64,000 nt of DNA, taken from the NCBI GenBank assembly GCA_963677415.2, contig CAXXFJ010000004.1, positions 1 through 64,000 on the forward strand, given 5' to 3'. Positions 18,853-27,870 of this stretch are shown here, in pieces. This stretch comes from JAQUTK01 sp963677415 (GTDB lineage Bacteria > Bacteroidota > Bacteroidia > Bacteroidales > JAQUTK01). The translations under genes were made by a program, and so were the position numbers. The notes under the pieces are model-generated. The model saw nothing but the letters and a program-made list of their open reading frames with translations. It had not been told where the DNA came from and ran no database searches. Each line of letters starts with the position of its first letter. The first letter of the stretch is position 1.

Positions 18853-20972
18853 TGTTTATTCAATTTCCTTTCTATTTCAACTTTCATCATCTCAGCAACC
18901 TCATCGGTAAACACATCCTTCAATTCTTGAAAGAGATCTTTTTCCCCTCTACCTTCTTGCAAGCATAAATTAATGAAGTGTTTTAATTGCTCTGTACTAT
19001 TATTTGTGTGTTTATTATTAGTGTATTTCCAATTAGCTATTAATCGTTTTATTTGGGGTTCGCTAAAATTGCGTGATGTATCAAGAGTTTTTATAAAATG
19101 ATCATCTTGCGACTGCATTGGAGAATTATCCTCTCCATAGTTATCTTGGAAGGGGATGACATTATCATCTTTTTTCTTTGATCTTGTTTGTTTTGGTTTT
19201 GACACCCCTTTTATTAAATTAACGCACGATTCCCATTTGCCTTTTGTTCCGGATATTTTACATGCATCTTTTAGAGCAGATAATTCTTTTTGGAATGCTG
19301 TTTTATTTGAATTGTGTTTAGACCAAACCTTCTTGGATTCTTCTATATACCATGGTTGAGCCTTGGGATTAATATCGTTAAATTCTTTTGAATTAAAAAT
19401 TCTTTTTAAACAATCAGGTAAAACTTCTTCTTTAACAGTATTTGTCACGCCCGTGATATTTTTCGCTTTTACGCTACTAACTAATGAGATATGCACTTCA
19501 GATGGGAATTGTTCGTTCGTATTTTGAACCCCAAGTAATATATTTACTTGACAAACATTATCAGCACTAATTACTGGGGAAAGAATAGTCTTATTAATTG
19601 AGGGATACCCTTCAATAGCACCCCATAGACATAAAATGTAACTATAGTTGGATACGCAATTATCTTCAAGATATCTCATTAAGGCAACATTATCTTCTCC
19701 TTTAAGAAGAACTGCTGCTATTGCTTTTAGCTCTTCGTCTTGAATACTGTTTATATCAAACGGCTTATAGTCTGAGATATTCTGAAAGAGTTTATTAATA
19801 TAATCTCTCTCTTCTGGGTTTTGATCCCATCTCTCTTTGCCAAATCTCTTTCTCAATTTATCGGATATTTCACTTAATACGATTTTCGCAGATTCTATCC
19901 GATTGGTGCGAATTTTTTCCTTATCCAATTTGCCTAGCCTGATCTGGTCAAGCACACAGTTAATCAACTCGCAACTTTCAATAGATACGACACCATCTCT
20001 ATAAGTGATAGAACTTAGTGGATTAGTCGATGAAGCAAGACGATTTTTTCCAACATATGCCTCCATATATGCTTTTACTTCCTCTCGGTATGTAAACCAT
20101 ACCTCTTTATAATCCTTCGCATTAGGGTTTCTGGGGCCATATGGTAATTTGTTTCTTGTCAAAAACTTATTAAAAGCATCTTCATACACTAGGTATTCCT
20201 TCAAAATTATCCTCTTCTCCTGAGGACATGCCTGACTCCATTTATCATTCGTCTCTTTATCAGCTATAAAGTGGAATCTCTTATCTAAGTCCTGCAGTTG
20301 ATTATAGAAATCTTGATTACATTCTCCGGAGTTGCTTATAGCGTTCGAGGCAATATTTCTTATTCTATTCGAAATAGAGGTTAATTGAGCTGCCTCCGGT
20401 GAGATTGAATGATAACATCCAAGAATATAACCCCAAATAGCACCTTTCCCAGCATTGAAGTCCATGTCATCTGGACCTTTGTCAGGCAAGCTCTTTTTAT
20501 TAATCATCTTGGCCATATAACAGAGAGGGGCTCCATCATTAGTATAGACCCATGAAAACCTTAAACCTAACTTACAATTTCGACTCATATCAATAACTAC
20601 CCTTGATTGTTTATAAGCAAGGTTGTTAAAATAGATCACACGTGAGTTCCATGGCGTCAAAATAATTGTTTTTGAACAAGATACAATCTTACAATCATCC
20701 CCATCGTAAACTGATGTTACATCCAGTTTCTTCAGCTGCGCATCATCATCTATTTCAAGAGCTATCGGATATTGTTCGGTCACGTGATCATCAATCTGAA
20801 AATTAGGAATTTTGGAAAAAAGGAACAAGGTATTGTCTGAATTTATGTAGGGAATGTTTTTAAAGAACTTTGCACCAAAGGATCTCTTTGCATAATATGA
20901 TATGGGGGAAATTGACTCTGTAGAGAGTATATCCTCTATATTATGGCTAGAAGTTGGAATATAGAATTTCAT
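18849..20972 (-). CDS. Large protein of unknown function in the island operon
   Basis: I do not recognise this 707-residue protein. It has no signal peptide or membrane segment. The first ~80 residues open with MKFYIPTSSHNIEDIL and a compact strand/helix pattern. A long central region is rich in helices and charged residues. A basic Lys/Arg linker (about 595-610, KPKQTRSKKKDDN) precedes an acidic, Asn/Gln-rich stretch, and the last ~60 residues form amphipathic helices. No Walker, HNH, PD-(D/E)xK or methylase motif is visible. Its position between an SF1 helicase (11-base gap) and the DUF1848 gene (4-base overlap) suggests it works with both, perhaps as effector or substrate-binding partner; that is conjecture. 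Confidence 0.6.
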   Translation of the reverse strand: MKFYIPTSSHNIEDILSTESISPISYYAKRSFGAKFFKNIPYINSDNTLFLFSKIPNFQIDDHVTEQYPIALEIDDDAQLKKLDVTSVYDGDDCKIVSCSKTIILTPWNSRVIYFNNLAYKQSRVVIDMSRNCKLGLRFSWVYTNDGAPLCYMAKMINKKSLPDKGPDDMDFNAGKGAIWGYILGCYHSISPEAAQLTSISNRIRNIASNAISNSGECNQDFYNQLQDLDKRFHFIADKETNDKWSQACPQEKRIILKEYLVYEDAFNKFLTRNKLPYGPRNPNAKDYKEVWFTYREEVKAYMEAYVGKNRLASSTNPLSSITYRDGVVSIESCELINCVLDQIRLGKLDKEKIRTNRIESAKIVLSEISDKLRKRFGKERWDQNPEERDYINKLFQNISDYKPFDINSIQDEELKAIAAVLLKGEDNVALMRYLEDNCVSNYSYILCLWGAIEGYPSINKTILSPVISADNVCQVNILLGVQNTNEQFPSEVHISLVSSVKAKNITGVTNTVKEEVLPDCLKRIFNSKEFNDINPKAQPWYIEESKKVWSKHNSNKTAFQKELSALKDACKISGTKGKWESCVNLIKGVSKPKQTRSKKKDDNVIPFQDNYGEDNSPMQSQDDHFIKTLDTSRNFSEPQIKRLIANWKYTNNKHTNNSTEQLKHFINLCLQEGRGEKDLFQELKDVFTDEVAEMMKVEIERKLNKQ

Positions 20973-20983
20973 AATATCATCTA

Positions 20984-22129
20984 TTAAAAAGGTAAATCAT
21001 CAATATCATTAGTCTCCTTATCGGGATTAGAATAAAGGGAAGATGTTGTCTCAGGGAACCTCCTTGATAAAGTGCCTGAATAACAAATATACAAATGTTC
21101 GCTAGCTCTACTTAGAGCAACATACCATGCGGATGCTAAAGTGCGTTGATTCTTAAGTGGCCCACTAGCTACCACGTAATCATAGTCACAATCAACAACA
21201 AAGACATCATTAAACTGTAACCCCTTAGCACACCACCAAGTTAATATCTTGGGATTTGAAGATTGAAAGTCAAGGTCCATATCTGAATCCTTATTGATAC
21301 TATACTTATACTCCACGGTTATTCCTTTACTTTCAAAATACTCTTTAACGTATTGAACTGACCTCCACTCAACTTCAGATTGTTTTTGGGCTGTTATTAT
21401 ATTATTGAAACGAAGCAAGATGCCAACATTGGACAATGAACGATTTCTGATAATATCAATAATATTGTTCAACTGATCATCAAAGGAATCTGCTTTAATT
21501 AGTCTCGGTTTTTCTCCGTGGCGGATGCAGTCTTCACTCACTTCTGTATTAACAAGGGGGCGAGGCACTTGCTCTACTACCATTGCATTTTCAATAGTAA
21601 GCCGATAATTCTTATAAAGCTTATCAACTTCTACACCTAATAACGAAGCAGTTTGTTGAGGGTTCATCATTATTTTTTCACCAAAGTCCATTATAGTTTG
21701 ATTCGCATCACCAAATAGAAAACAGATTTTACCGAAGGAAATCATCTCTTTAATTTCTTCGTCGGAAAAATCCTGACACTCATCAATTATAAGACGGTCA
21801 ACCTTTACGTCTTTATTTCTGTTGTACCACTTCTTCCATTCGCTATAGTAAAATATCCTATCGGTACGTAAATTAAGAGGCTCACCATGATTTTTCTGAT
21901 TATCGCTAATCATGGCATTTATTCCATCAATAAAATATTTCTTTAAACTTTTTGTAAAAACAATAACAGCATATGAGCCCTCAGTACAAATCTGCCTCAA
22001 TTTATACAAAGCAATAACAGATTTACCACTACCCGCAGAACCCGTAACCACCATATGCTTATTTGTCTTCCGATTAATGTAAGCCCTCTGCATATCATCC
22101 ATATCGGCGTAGTCAATGTAAAAATCCAT
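20984..22129 (-). CDS. Small SF1 (UvrD/Rep-like) helicase ending in an SSB-like DDLPF tail
   Basis: The 381-residue protein has the SF1 motif series: Walker A GSAGSGKS (30-37), Walker B DECQD (116-120), motif III GDANQ (140-144), motif V-like TWWCAKGLQF (297-306) and motif VI ALSRASEHLY (338-347). It lacks the large 1B/2B insertions of full UvrD, so it resembles short helicase-like ATPases found in mobile and defence loci. The last residues are DIDDLPF, the same DDLPF that ends the housekeeping SSB in this window. That peptide normally docks SSB partners such as repair helicases and nucleases. It starts 5 bases after the methyltransferase gene and lies 11 bases before the 707-residue gene. 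Confidence 0.87.
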   Translation of the reverse strand: MDFYIDYADMDDMQRAYINRKTNKHMVVTGSAGSGKSVIALYKLRQICTEGSYAVIVFTKSLKKYFIDGINAMISDNQKNHGEPLNLRTDRIFYYSEWKKWYNRNKDVKVDRLIIDECQDFSDEEIKEMISFGKICFLFGDANQTIMDFGEKIMMNPQQTASLLGVEVDKLYKNYRLTIENAMVVEQVPRPLVNTEVSEDCIRHGEKPRLIKADSFDDQLNNIIDIIRNRSLSNVGILLRFNNIITAQKQSEVEWRSVQYVKEYFESKGITVEYKYSINKDSDMDLDFQSSNPKILTWWCAKGLQFNDVFVVDCDYDYVVASGPLKNQRTLASAWYVALSRASEHLYICYSGTLSRRFPETTSSLYSNPDKETNDIDDLPF

Positions 22130-22134
22130 AGTTA

Positions 22135-22956
22135 TTATTTATTTTTTATTATTCTCCAACATACTTTACTCACATCGGACATCCCATTTGTTCCTGAATG
22201 GGATAGGCAAAATGATTGATTATATCCTTCATTTTTGGATAAAAGTGTACAAGAGACCTCTGATAATCCCTCGTCCATCATCTTTGGAATCCATTCTTTT
22301 GAAACATTATTGCACGAGGTCACATCAACAAGAACCATCAGCCCTTCTTGATTAAGACGAGGTAAAAAAGTTCTTATTATGTGACCATAAGGGTTCTGTT
22401 TCTCAAATTGGGCTTTTGTTACAAACTCGCAAATGGCCTTAAATGTAATTATGAGATCGAAATTGTAAGTAATGATTTCATCAAGCACAGTTAAGTCGTA
22501 GAAATCAACAATTTTGATTGGAGCGACGCTAAGGCAAATCTCAAGTCTTGTTTTCTTCTTATACTCGCTCAAAACCCTTTCAAACACACGTAAGGCATGA
22601 TGATTACCGTCTAGTGCAATTATTCTAATTTTTTCAACGTTGGGTAGACAGAGCTCAATATTGGTCAATAGACCAATTATTTCTCCACCCGTGCCACAGC
22701 CAAAATCTAGAATTGACAACTCTTTCTTTGCTGAAAAGCCTTCCAATATTTGTTGTGTAAAAATAGACGTGGCTTCGACATAACTTCTTGGAAAATATGT
22801 CCCTAGATAATTCATAATTTCGACCTTATTCCAATCTATAACAGTCATATCAGAATTACTCTTACAATACTTTGCTCCGAGAGTATCAAAGATATAACTG
22901 TCAATCCAATTGGGAAGTTTATGAGTCATATTGCGTTTTGTTGAATAATTGTTCAT
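22135..22956 (-). CDS. Class I SAM-dependent methyltransferase
   Basis: The 273-residue protein carries a clear motif I, LDFGCGTGGE (about residues 83-92), a following acidic strand (IIALDGNH, post-I Asp) and a YNFDLIITF motif-IV-like strand. No NPPY-type DNA N6-methylase motif and no PC-type cytosine-methylase motif are present, so the acceptor could be RNA, protein or a small molecule. The overall order resembles Rsm22-like rRNA-associated methyltransferases, but that assignment is weak. It lies 76 bases after the response-regulator gene, the widest gap in the operon, and 5 bases before the helicase gene. Confidence 0.72.
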   Translation of the reverse strand: MNNYSTKRNMTHKLPNWIDSYIFDTLGAKYCKSNSDMTVIDWNKVEIMNYLGTYFPRSYVEATSIFTQQILEGFSAKKELSILDFGCGTGGEIIGLLTNIELCLPNVEKIRIIALDGNHHALRVFERVLSEYKKKTRLEICLSVAPIKIVDFYDLTVLDEIITYNFDLIITFKAICEFVTKAQFEKQNPYGHIIRTFLPRLNQEGLMVLVDVTSCNNVSKEWIPKMMDEGLSEVSCTLLSKNEGYNQSFCLSHSGTNGMSDVSKVCWRIIKNK

Positions 22957-23032
22957 TTGCGAATGTTAGATTTGTACATACATCATTGCGTTTCAGATTG
23001 AAATGTAGTAAGCCTTTAAGAATCAACTGAAT

Positions 23033-24346
23033 TCAATCAGTTGATATTTCAGTTACTATGTATGGATATTTTTTTCTGTCTTCCCCGGTATTATCTTCCA
23101 GCGCTTTTATTGTTATGCTCTGTGAGATCAATACAGTTTTGGCAATCTCAGGAGACAGTTTACAGTAACCACAATATTTGAATCTATCACCATTCAAGAC
23201 TGTTTGCTTCGTGCCTGTTAACTCATCTTTGGTAGGCTCCTTACGCTTCACAGAAGGGATGGGCTGCTTATAAGTAGGCTGTGATTCCTTTGTTGGCTCA
23301 TCAACTTTACGAATCATTTTTTTGTTCTCCTTAATATTGGGGTGCTTCTCCACGAACTCGCCAAAATATTTTATGATATGGCAGAGCTGAAGAACAAAGC
23401 CAAAGAACATTTCCTTATTATCAGAGTCTATGGTGTAGGGGTCATTCTCTTTTGTATGAGAGTCTGCACTCGTATATTGGATAATAGCCTGAGACATATA
23501 ACCTATATGCTCAGGAAATATTGAATCGCCGCCACGTCCATTCTCAGTAGTCTTTCCATTAATATCTTTACCTGGGTTACCGTAGCGTAGTTTACTATAC
23601 CTTGTGTTCAGCCCTGACATAAATTTGTTAGATTCCAGTAGATTAATATTATCGCCACCATCAAGACACTCGTCAGGAAGTAACCCTTTCTTGTTTGCAG
23701 CTCTGAACAGATATTCCAGAACTTTTCGAAGAGGATTTCCTTCAAACTGAAATTTGATATTCTCTTCTGGGTAATATAAGGAACTGAGCATCCGTAAGAG
23801 ATATTGACGTGCTCGATTATCTATGAGCTTATCTTCACCAATGTATTTGAATACATCTTTATGTTTAAAGAGCACTGTGTTGAATGCTCTATCTTTGACT
23901 ACACGTTGGATGGTTTTGAACAACTTGGCAGAGCTTTGCGGGTTCTCGTCTTCCAGATCCTTCAGGTATAGCATATTACCCCATTCTTTCTGATGGTGAG
24001 GTTGGGCAGACTGGATAATAAAATCAAAGTGACTCATTGTACCTGCTGATAAAAGATACCAGGAAATCATTCTCTGCTTTTTACCAAACAGTTGTAGCAT
24101 TGAAGGAAGTACTGAAGGAATGAAGGTTTCTTTTTCCAGGTTATATTTACTGATCTTGCAGTTCGCATCAAGGATGATAGCCGAAATCTCATCGAAATTA
24201 TCATTCAGATAAGTTTGAGCCTCTTCCCAATTGTCTCTATGAATCAACTCTAAGCCATAGTCTTCTGCTATTAACTGATAGGGCTGAACGATGCTCCAGT
24301 CATCGTCCACCCATAAAACTTTGTATGTTATCATTTCTTTACTCAT
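23033..24346 (-). CDS. Response regulator with unknown output domain
   Basis: The 437-residue protein starts with a receiver domain: acidic triad D14-D15-D16 in VLWVDDDW and a probable phospho-acceptor D60 in AIILDANC, spaced as in CheY. Residues ~140-330 form a mostly helical domain I do not recognise. A Pro/Lys-rich linker (about 340-380) leads to a small beta-rich C-terminal segment with a CGYC pair (C392, C395). No winged-helix or other standard DNA-binding output is visible. The start overlaps the stop of the kinase-methylase fusion by 4 bases, as expected of a cognate pair. The kinase-regulator partnership is inferred from this overlap and the domains. Confidence 0.8.
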   Translation of the reverse strand: MSKEMITYKVLWVDDDWSIVQPYQLIAEDYGLELIHRDNWEEAQTYLNDNFDEISAIILDANCKISKYNLEKETFIPSVLPSMLQLFGKKQRMISWYLLSAGTMSHFDFIIQSAQPHHQKEWGNMLYLKDLEDENPQSSAKLFKTIQRVVKDRAFNTVLFKHKDVFKYIGEDKLIDNRARQYLLRMLSSLYYPEENIKFQFEGNPLRKVLEYLFRAANKKGLLPDECLDGGDNINLLESNKFMSGLNTRYSKLRYGNPGKDINGKTTENGRGGDSIFPEHIGYMSQAIIQYTSADSHTKENDPYTIDSDNKEMFFGFVLQLCHIIKYFGEFVEKHPNIKENKKMIRKVDEPTKESQPTYKQPIPSVKRKEPTKDELTGTKQTVLNGDRFKYCGYCKLSPEIAKTVLISQSITIKALEDNTGEDRKKYPYIVTEISTD

Positions 24347-26745
24347 AACTCAATTGTTGTTATTCCTGTATCATGAAGCGTAAGTTTGTAGGAAACACAG
24401 AACTCGTCAGTAGGGTCGATGATCAACCCTACGTCACCATTAAACTCACGCATTAACTTTCTAATCTCATAACCGCCAATGCCAAAATGATTGTTCCCAT
24501 TCTGAGATGTACGACCGTATGTAAACACATCCTCAGATGAAATTTCACTGTGGATTGGTTTGCCATTGTTTGCAATCGTAATCACGTAATCGTCACCTTC
24601 AAGATTCAACTCGATTCGGATGTGATTATCACTATCTCGACCTGCAAATCCATGACAACATGCATTGCTTACGATGTTGTTAAAGACAATGGTTAGTGCT
24701 TCCGGCGCAAACCTGGCATACTCCAAAGGGTCTCCAGCCTTCAAAATATTCTTCCCGCTGGTAATCAATGTATCAGGTTCAGACTCTACATCAATGTCAG
24801 CGATGTCTTTTTCTGCAAGATGTTGTTCTTTATCATATTTAAAATCGAACAGAGGGCTCTGATGATTGCTGATGTACTCCTCAATAAATGTTGTCAGAGG
24901 AATGTTTTCAACCTGCATTCCATAGCCAACGTCAAACTTGCTAATCTGCTGTTGAAGCTTAGTGATTGTCTGCTGCAGGTTCTCGTATATGGCAGTAACA
25001 GGAATCATGGTGTTAATGCCAACAATAGCGGAGTCTGCTACAACACCGTTGCCTTCTTTGCGAGCTTTCTGAAGCACCTTCCACCAATTATTAAGACTGA
25101 AAAGAGTCTGACCAATTGTATGCTTCTTCATATGAATATCCTTTCGGAATTCATCAGCAGAATCCAACTGCTTTCTTTCAGATTCAGTAAGTGAAACTCT
25201 AGTATCTTCCTTACACAAACGCTCTTGTTCTTCTAGTGAAGGTACGATTATCTGAATATTTTCAAAATCCTTAGCTCTTAAGCGGGAGATTACAACACCA
25301 GAAGACAAAGCAATAGCTTGGGTTGTACAATTTTCAGAAAGGATGGAACGTAGTAAGAAATCCTCCGTAACATCATTGTTCTTAAGAGTGAATGCGAAAA
25401 CTTCAGCACGTAAGGTAACAGAATTTTCTTCGCCGAGACCGGTGATTCTTCCCACCTTAAATTTGTTGCCAATGAAACCTGCTAGTAAGCAATCTTGGGT
25501 TAATCTGGCAAAACCGATATTCGATTTTGTAGGAACCGAATTTTTGGTGATGTCGCAATTTAAGTAGTTGAAAGATAGTTCTTTTATGCCAAGAAGTGGG
25601 GCTTCATTTTCAGCTTTTCCCTTCTTTGCAAATGGAACAAAGTCAATCAGGTCTTTAATAGGAACTAACTTTTCGCCTGCTTTGGGCTTAGGCAGATAGT
25701 TAGAAACGAGATAACGTGACGGTGTCAAATTATAATCGCCTGTTAAATCCTGAGCGTTACCAATCCAAACAAATTGCTCGTCTTGCTTCTCAATGGATTC
25801 AATTATCGACTTAACTTTCAGTGTGTCGTTGTAATTAGCTTCATCTCTCAATGCACTGAATGACTTGTCGGTTGCGTCCATCAACATTACATGACCTTTC
25901 CCGTTTTGGCAAAGTTGTAATAAACAAGGTTTAACTGTTGCTACAGGCCAGAACAATGAAGGCAATGAGATAACTAAAGCATCATATTGCGCAGCACTAT
26001 CGAACAGGAGTTCTCTTAATTCCCCCCAACCAAATGAAGCATAACAGAAAGACATTGGAAGTATGCAATACATTTCACCGTTGTCATCTAAAGCATGCTC
26101 CGCAAGATAAAACAGAGTTTTTATGACTGATTTTCCTTCTTTTCCGCTCAAGAATGGAGGAAATGCAAATATGTAGTCGTATTTCTTCTGCGTTGTCGAA
26201 GGTTCATCCTCAATTACTCTACCATCACCTAATGTAATGTCAGCCTTGATGTTCTGAGATGAAAAAAGTATTTGTGAAATAGCCCATGATTGGGGGCTAA
26301 GCTCAAAACCATCGAAAGAACAATCCGGGTTATAGTAAGCGAACTGTCCTTCACCTGCAAATGGAAGATAAACCTTGCTTTCGGGTTTACAATTGGCAAT
26401 AGCCATGCAAAGATCAAGAAGCGTTGATGGCAACTTCATTGAATTTGCAGGATTATGAGTAAGAATGCCATCCTTGCCATCATTCTCGTAGCAATAGCGG
26501 ATCACATCTGGATATTCGGCCTGAAGTGATGCAATGTTTTCCTCTGTTATGAAGCTTTCCAGGTCAACTTTGTATCCAGAGAGAATATTAAGTGCCTTAT
26601 TAGAGCTATTAGGCGACTTAGCATAGATTGACACCATAAGCTCCTTAAATGGATCTGTAGAAAGAATAGACTTCTTTCTACGTACATTCACGAATTGTCT
26701 AATAATGTTTACTGATTCTTGCGAAAGTGTTCTTGACTGCGTCAT
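24343..26745 (-). CDS. Degenerate N6-methylase/HsdS-like protein fused to a histidine-kinase ATPase domain
   Basis: The 800-residue protein joins three parts. Residues ~95-345 follow a type I HsdM-like methylase fold: motif I is YLPFAGEGQF (126-135) and motif IV is FAFPPFL (193-199), where the catalytic Asn/Asp of NPPF is replaced by Phe; TPSRYL (341-346) is typical. Residues ~355-510 look like an HsdS recognition half, ending in VPSLEEQERL (501-510). Residues ~530-800 are kinase-like: an H-box KDIHMKKHTIGQTL (His538 or His542), N-box NNIVSNACCHGF (689-700), G1 ANNGKP (725-730) and G2 GIGGYE (755-760). There are no membrane segments. A cytosolic DNA-reading sensor kinase for the overlapping response regulator is the best reading; methylation activity is doubtful. 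Confidence 0.82.
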   Translation of the reverse strand: MTQSRTLSQESVNIIRQFVNVRRKKSILSTDPFKELMVSIYAKSPNSSNKALNILSGYKVDLESFITEENIASLQAEYPDVIRYCYENDGKDGILTHNPANSMKLPSTLLDLCMAIANCKPESKVYLPFAGEGQFAYYNPDCSFDGFELSPQSWAISQILFSSQNIKADITLGDGRVIEDEPSTTQKKYDYIFAFPPFLSGKEGKSVIKTLFYLAEHALDDNGEMYCILPMSFCYASFGWGELRELLFDSAAQYDALVISLPSLFWPVATVKPCLLQLCQNGKGHVMLMDATDKSFSALRDEANYNDTLKVKSIIESIEKQDEQFVWIGNAQDLTGDYNLTPSRYLVSNYLPKPKAGEKLVPIKDLIDFVPFAKKGKAENEAPLLGIKELSFNYLNCDITKNSVPTKSNIGFARLTQDCLLAGFIGNKFKVGRITGLGEENSVTLRAEVFAFTLKNNDVTEDFLLRSILSENCTTQAIALSSGVVISRLRAKDFENIQIIVPSLEEQERLCKEDTRVSLTESERKQLDSADEFRKDIHMKKHTIGQTLFSLNNWWKVLQKARKEGNGVVADSAIVGINTMIPVTAIYENLQQTITKLQQQISKFDVGYGMQVENIPLTTFIEEYISNHQSPLFDFKYDKEQHLAEKDIADIDVESEPDTLITSGKNILKAGDPLEYARFAPEALTIVFNNIVSNACCHGFAGRDSDNHIRIELNLEGDDYVITIANNGKPIHSEISSEDVFTYGRTSQNGNNHFGIGGYEIRKLMREFNGDVGLIIDPTDEFCVSYKLTLHDTGITTIEL

Positions 26746-26757
26746 GACTTGAAAAGT

Positions 26758-27849
26758 TTAAAATTTAACGTCCATATTGTCTCCAGTATTTCTGTTGACG
26801 ACGCAAAGTTCAGAACCATCTGTGCGGCTATTCTGCACAGACAAATATTTTTTGATTTTTTCTTCAATTATTTTCGAGAATCTGTCTCTAAGCCATTGAG
26901 GAGAGAGTATTTCAACGTCAGATCCGAAAGATAATAATATTGCTTCAAGTTCTCTGTTGGGACGAATCTGTAGCTTTAGGATATTATCAGTTTCACTTAG
27001 AACCTCCTGAGAATGGTGGATAGGTTTTGTTTTAATATAAGGAAAGCGTTCTGCTTCAAATTTTAGAATTACTTTTTCAAGCTTTACTGTTTCGTTTGGA
27101 ATAGTTACGCCAACAATATCTTTGAAATAAGTATCGAATTCAATGGTTTTATTAGGGATGAATTCTACGTCGGTAGCTCTTGAGAAACTTACAATGCGGT
27201 CTAAAGGTCTGTTGGCAATGCGATTACCATATTGGTTAACCTCTAATCCGAATAGGAACCATCGATTATTGTACTGTTTGATATTGTAAGGATGAATGGT
27301 ATATGTATTTTCCTTTCCACTATAAGTACGATACAATAGATGAAGTGGCGAATGATTGACTGCTGCATCTATTAATTCTGATAGGAATTCAAGGCCTTGG
27401 AGCTGTTCGTTTTGCTCAAAAGAGACAATCTTCTCGTTATTGGTTTTAACTCCAAATCGATATTCCAAGTTGGATATCACTTCTTCAAGCCATGCGTTTT
27501 TTACTCCATCTCGGAAGCGACCAAGCATGTCGATGGTAGATCTTAAGCTAGATATCTCTTCTTCAGAAAGTTCATTGTTAAAGATAGAATAGCTAGGGTC
27601 TTCATATCTATAATAACACTTTTTGCCATCATACGGATATGCCTTTATCGGAGCGTTATAGGTGGCGCTATCACGCAGGTACTTAATGTCATCGCGAATT
27701 TGGCGAAGACTTACTTCTATTCCATACAAGTCGTACAGAGTGTCGTTGACCTTTTCCACGAGATCGTCGATCTCGTATTTGCGGTGAAAATTGCTGAAAC
27801 AGCGATCAAGTACCTTATAACGTAAAAGAGTATTCCTGTTTGTAGGCAT
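26758..27849 (-). CDS. WYL-domain transcriptional regulator
   Basis: The 363-residue protein has an N-terminal winged-helix segment (about residues 1-75; EVSLRQIRDDIKYLRDSATYNAPI), a central WYL domain (about 160-240; YRTYSGKENTYTIHPYNIKQYNNRWFLFG, here broken for brevity) and a C-terminal WCX-like region. WYL regulators commonly control bacterial defence operons and respond to nucleic-acid or nucleotide ligands. As first gene of the operon, 12 bases before the kinase fusion, it probably autoregulates the whole unit. Its start is only 21 bases from the end of an IS element, so its original promoter may have been displaced. Confidence 0.88.
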   Translation of the reverse strand: MPTNRNTLLRYKVLDRCFSNFHRKYEIDDLVEKVNDTLYDLYGIEVSLRQIRDDIKYLRDSATYNAPIKAYPYDGKKCYYRYEDPSYSIFNNELSEEEISSLRSTIDMLGRFRDGVKNAWLEEVISNLEYRFGVKTNNEKIVSFEQNEQLQGLEFLSELIDAAVNHSPLHLLYRTYSGKENTYTIHPYNIKQYNNRWFLFGLEVNQYGNRIANRPLDRIVSFSRATDVEFIPNKTIEFDTYFKDIVGVTIPNETVKLEKVILKFEAERFPYIKTKPIHHSQEVLSETDNILKLQIRPNRELEAILLSFGSDVEILSPQWLRDRFSKIIEEKIKKYLSVQNSRTDGSELCVVNRNTGDNMDVKF

Positions 27850-27870
27850 TATTATGTATCTTTAATTACA

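Noticed and set aside
18849..20972. DarT-like ADP-ribosyltransferase assignment for the 707-residue protein from its N-terminal strand/helix pattern
   Set aside because: The resemblance is only in general layout; no catalytic motif could be identified.
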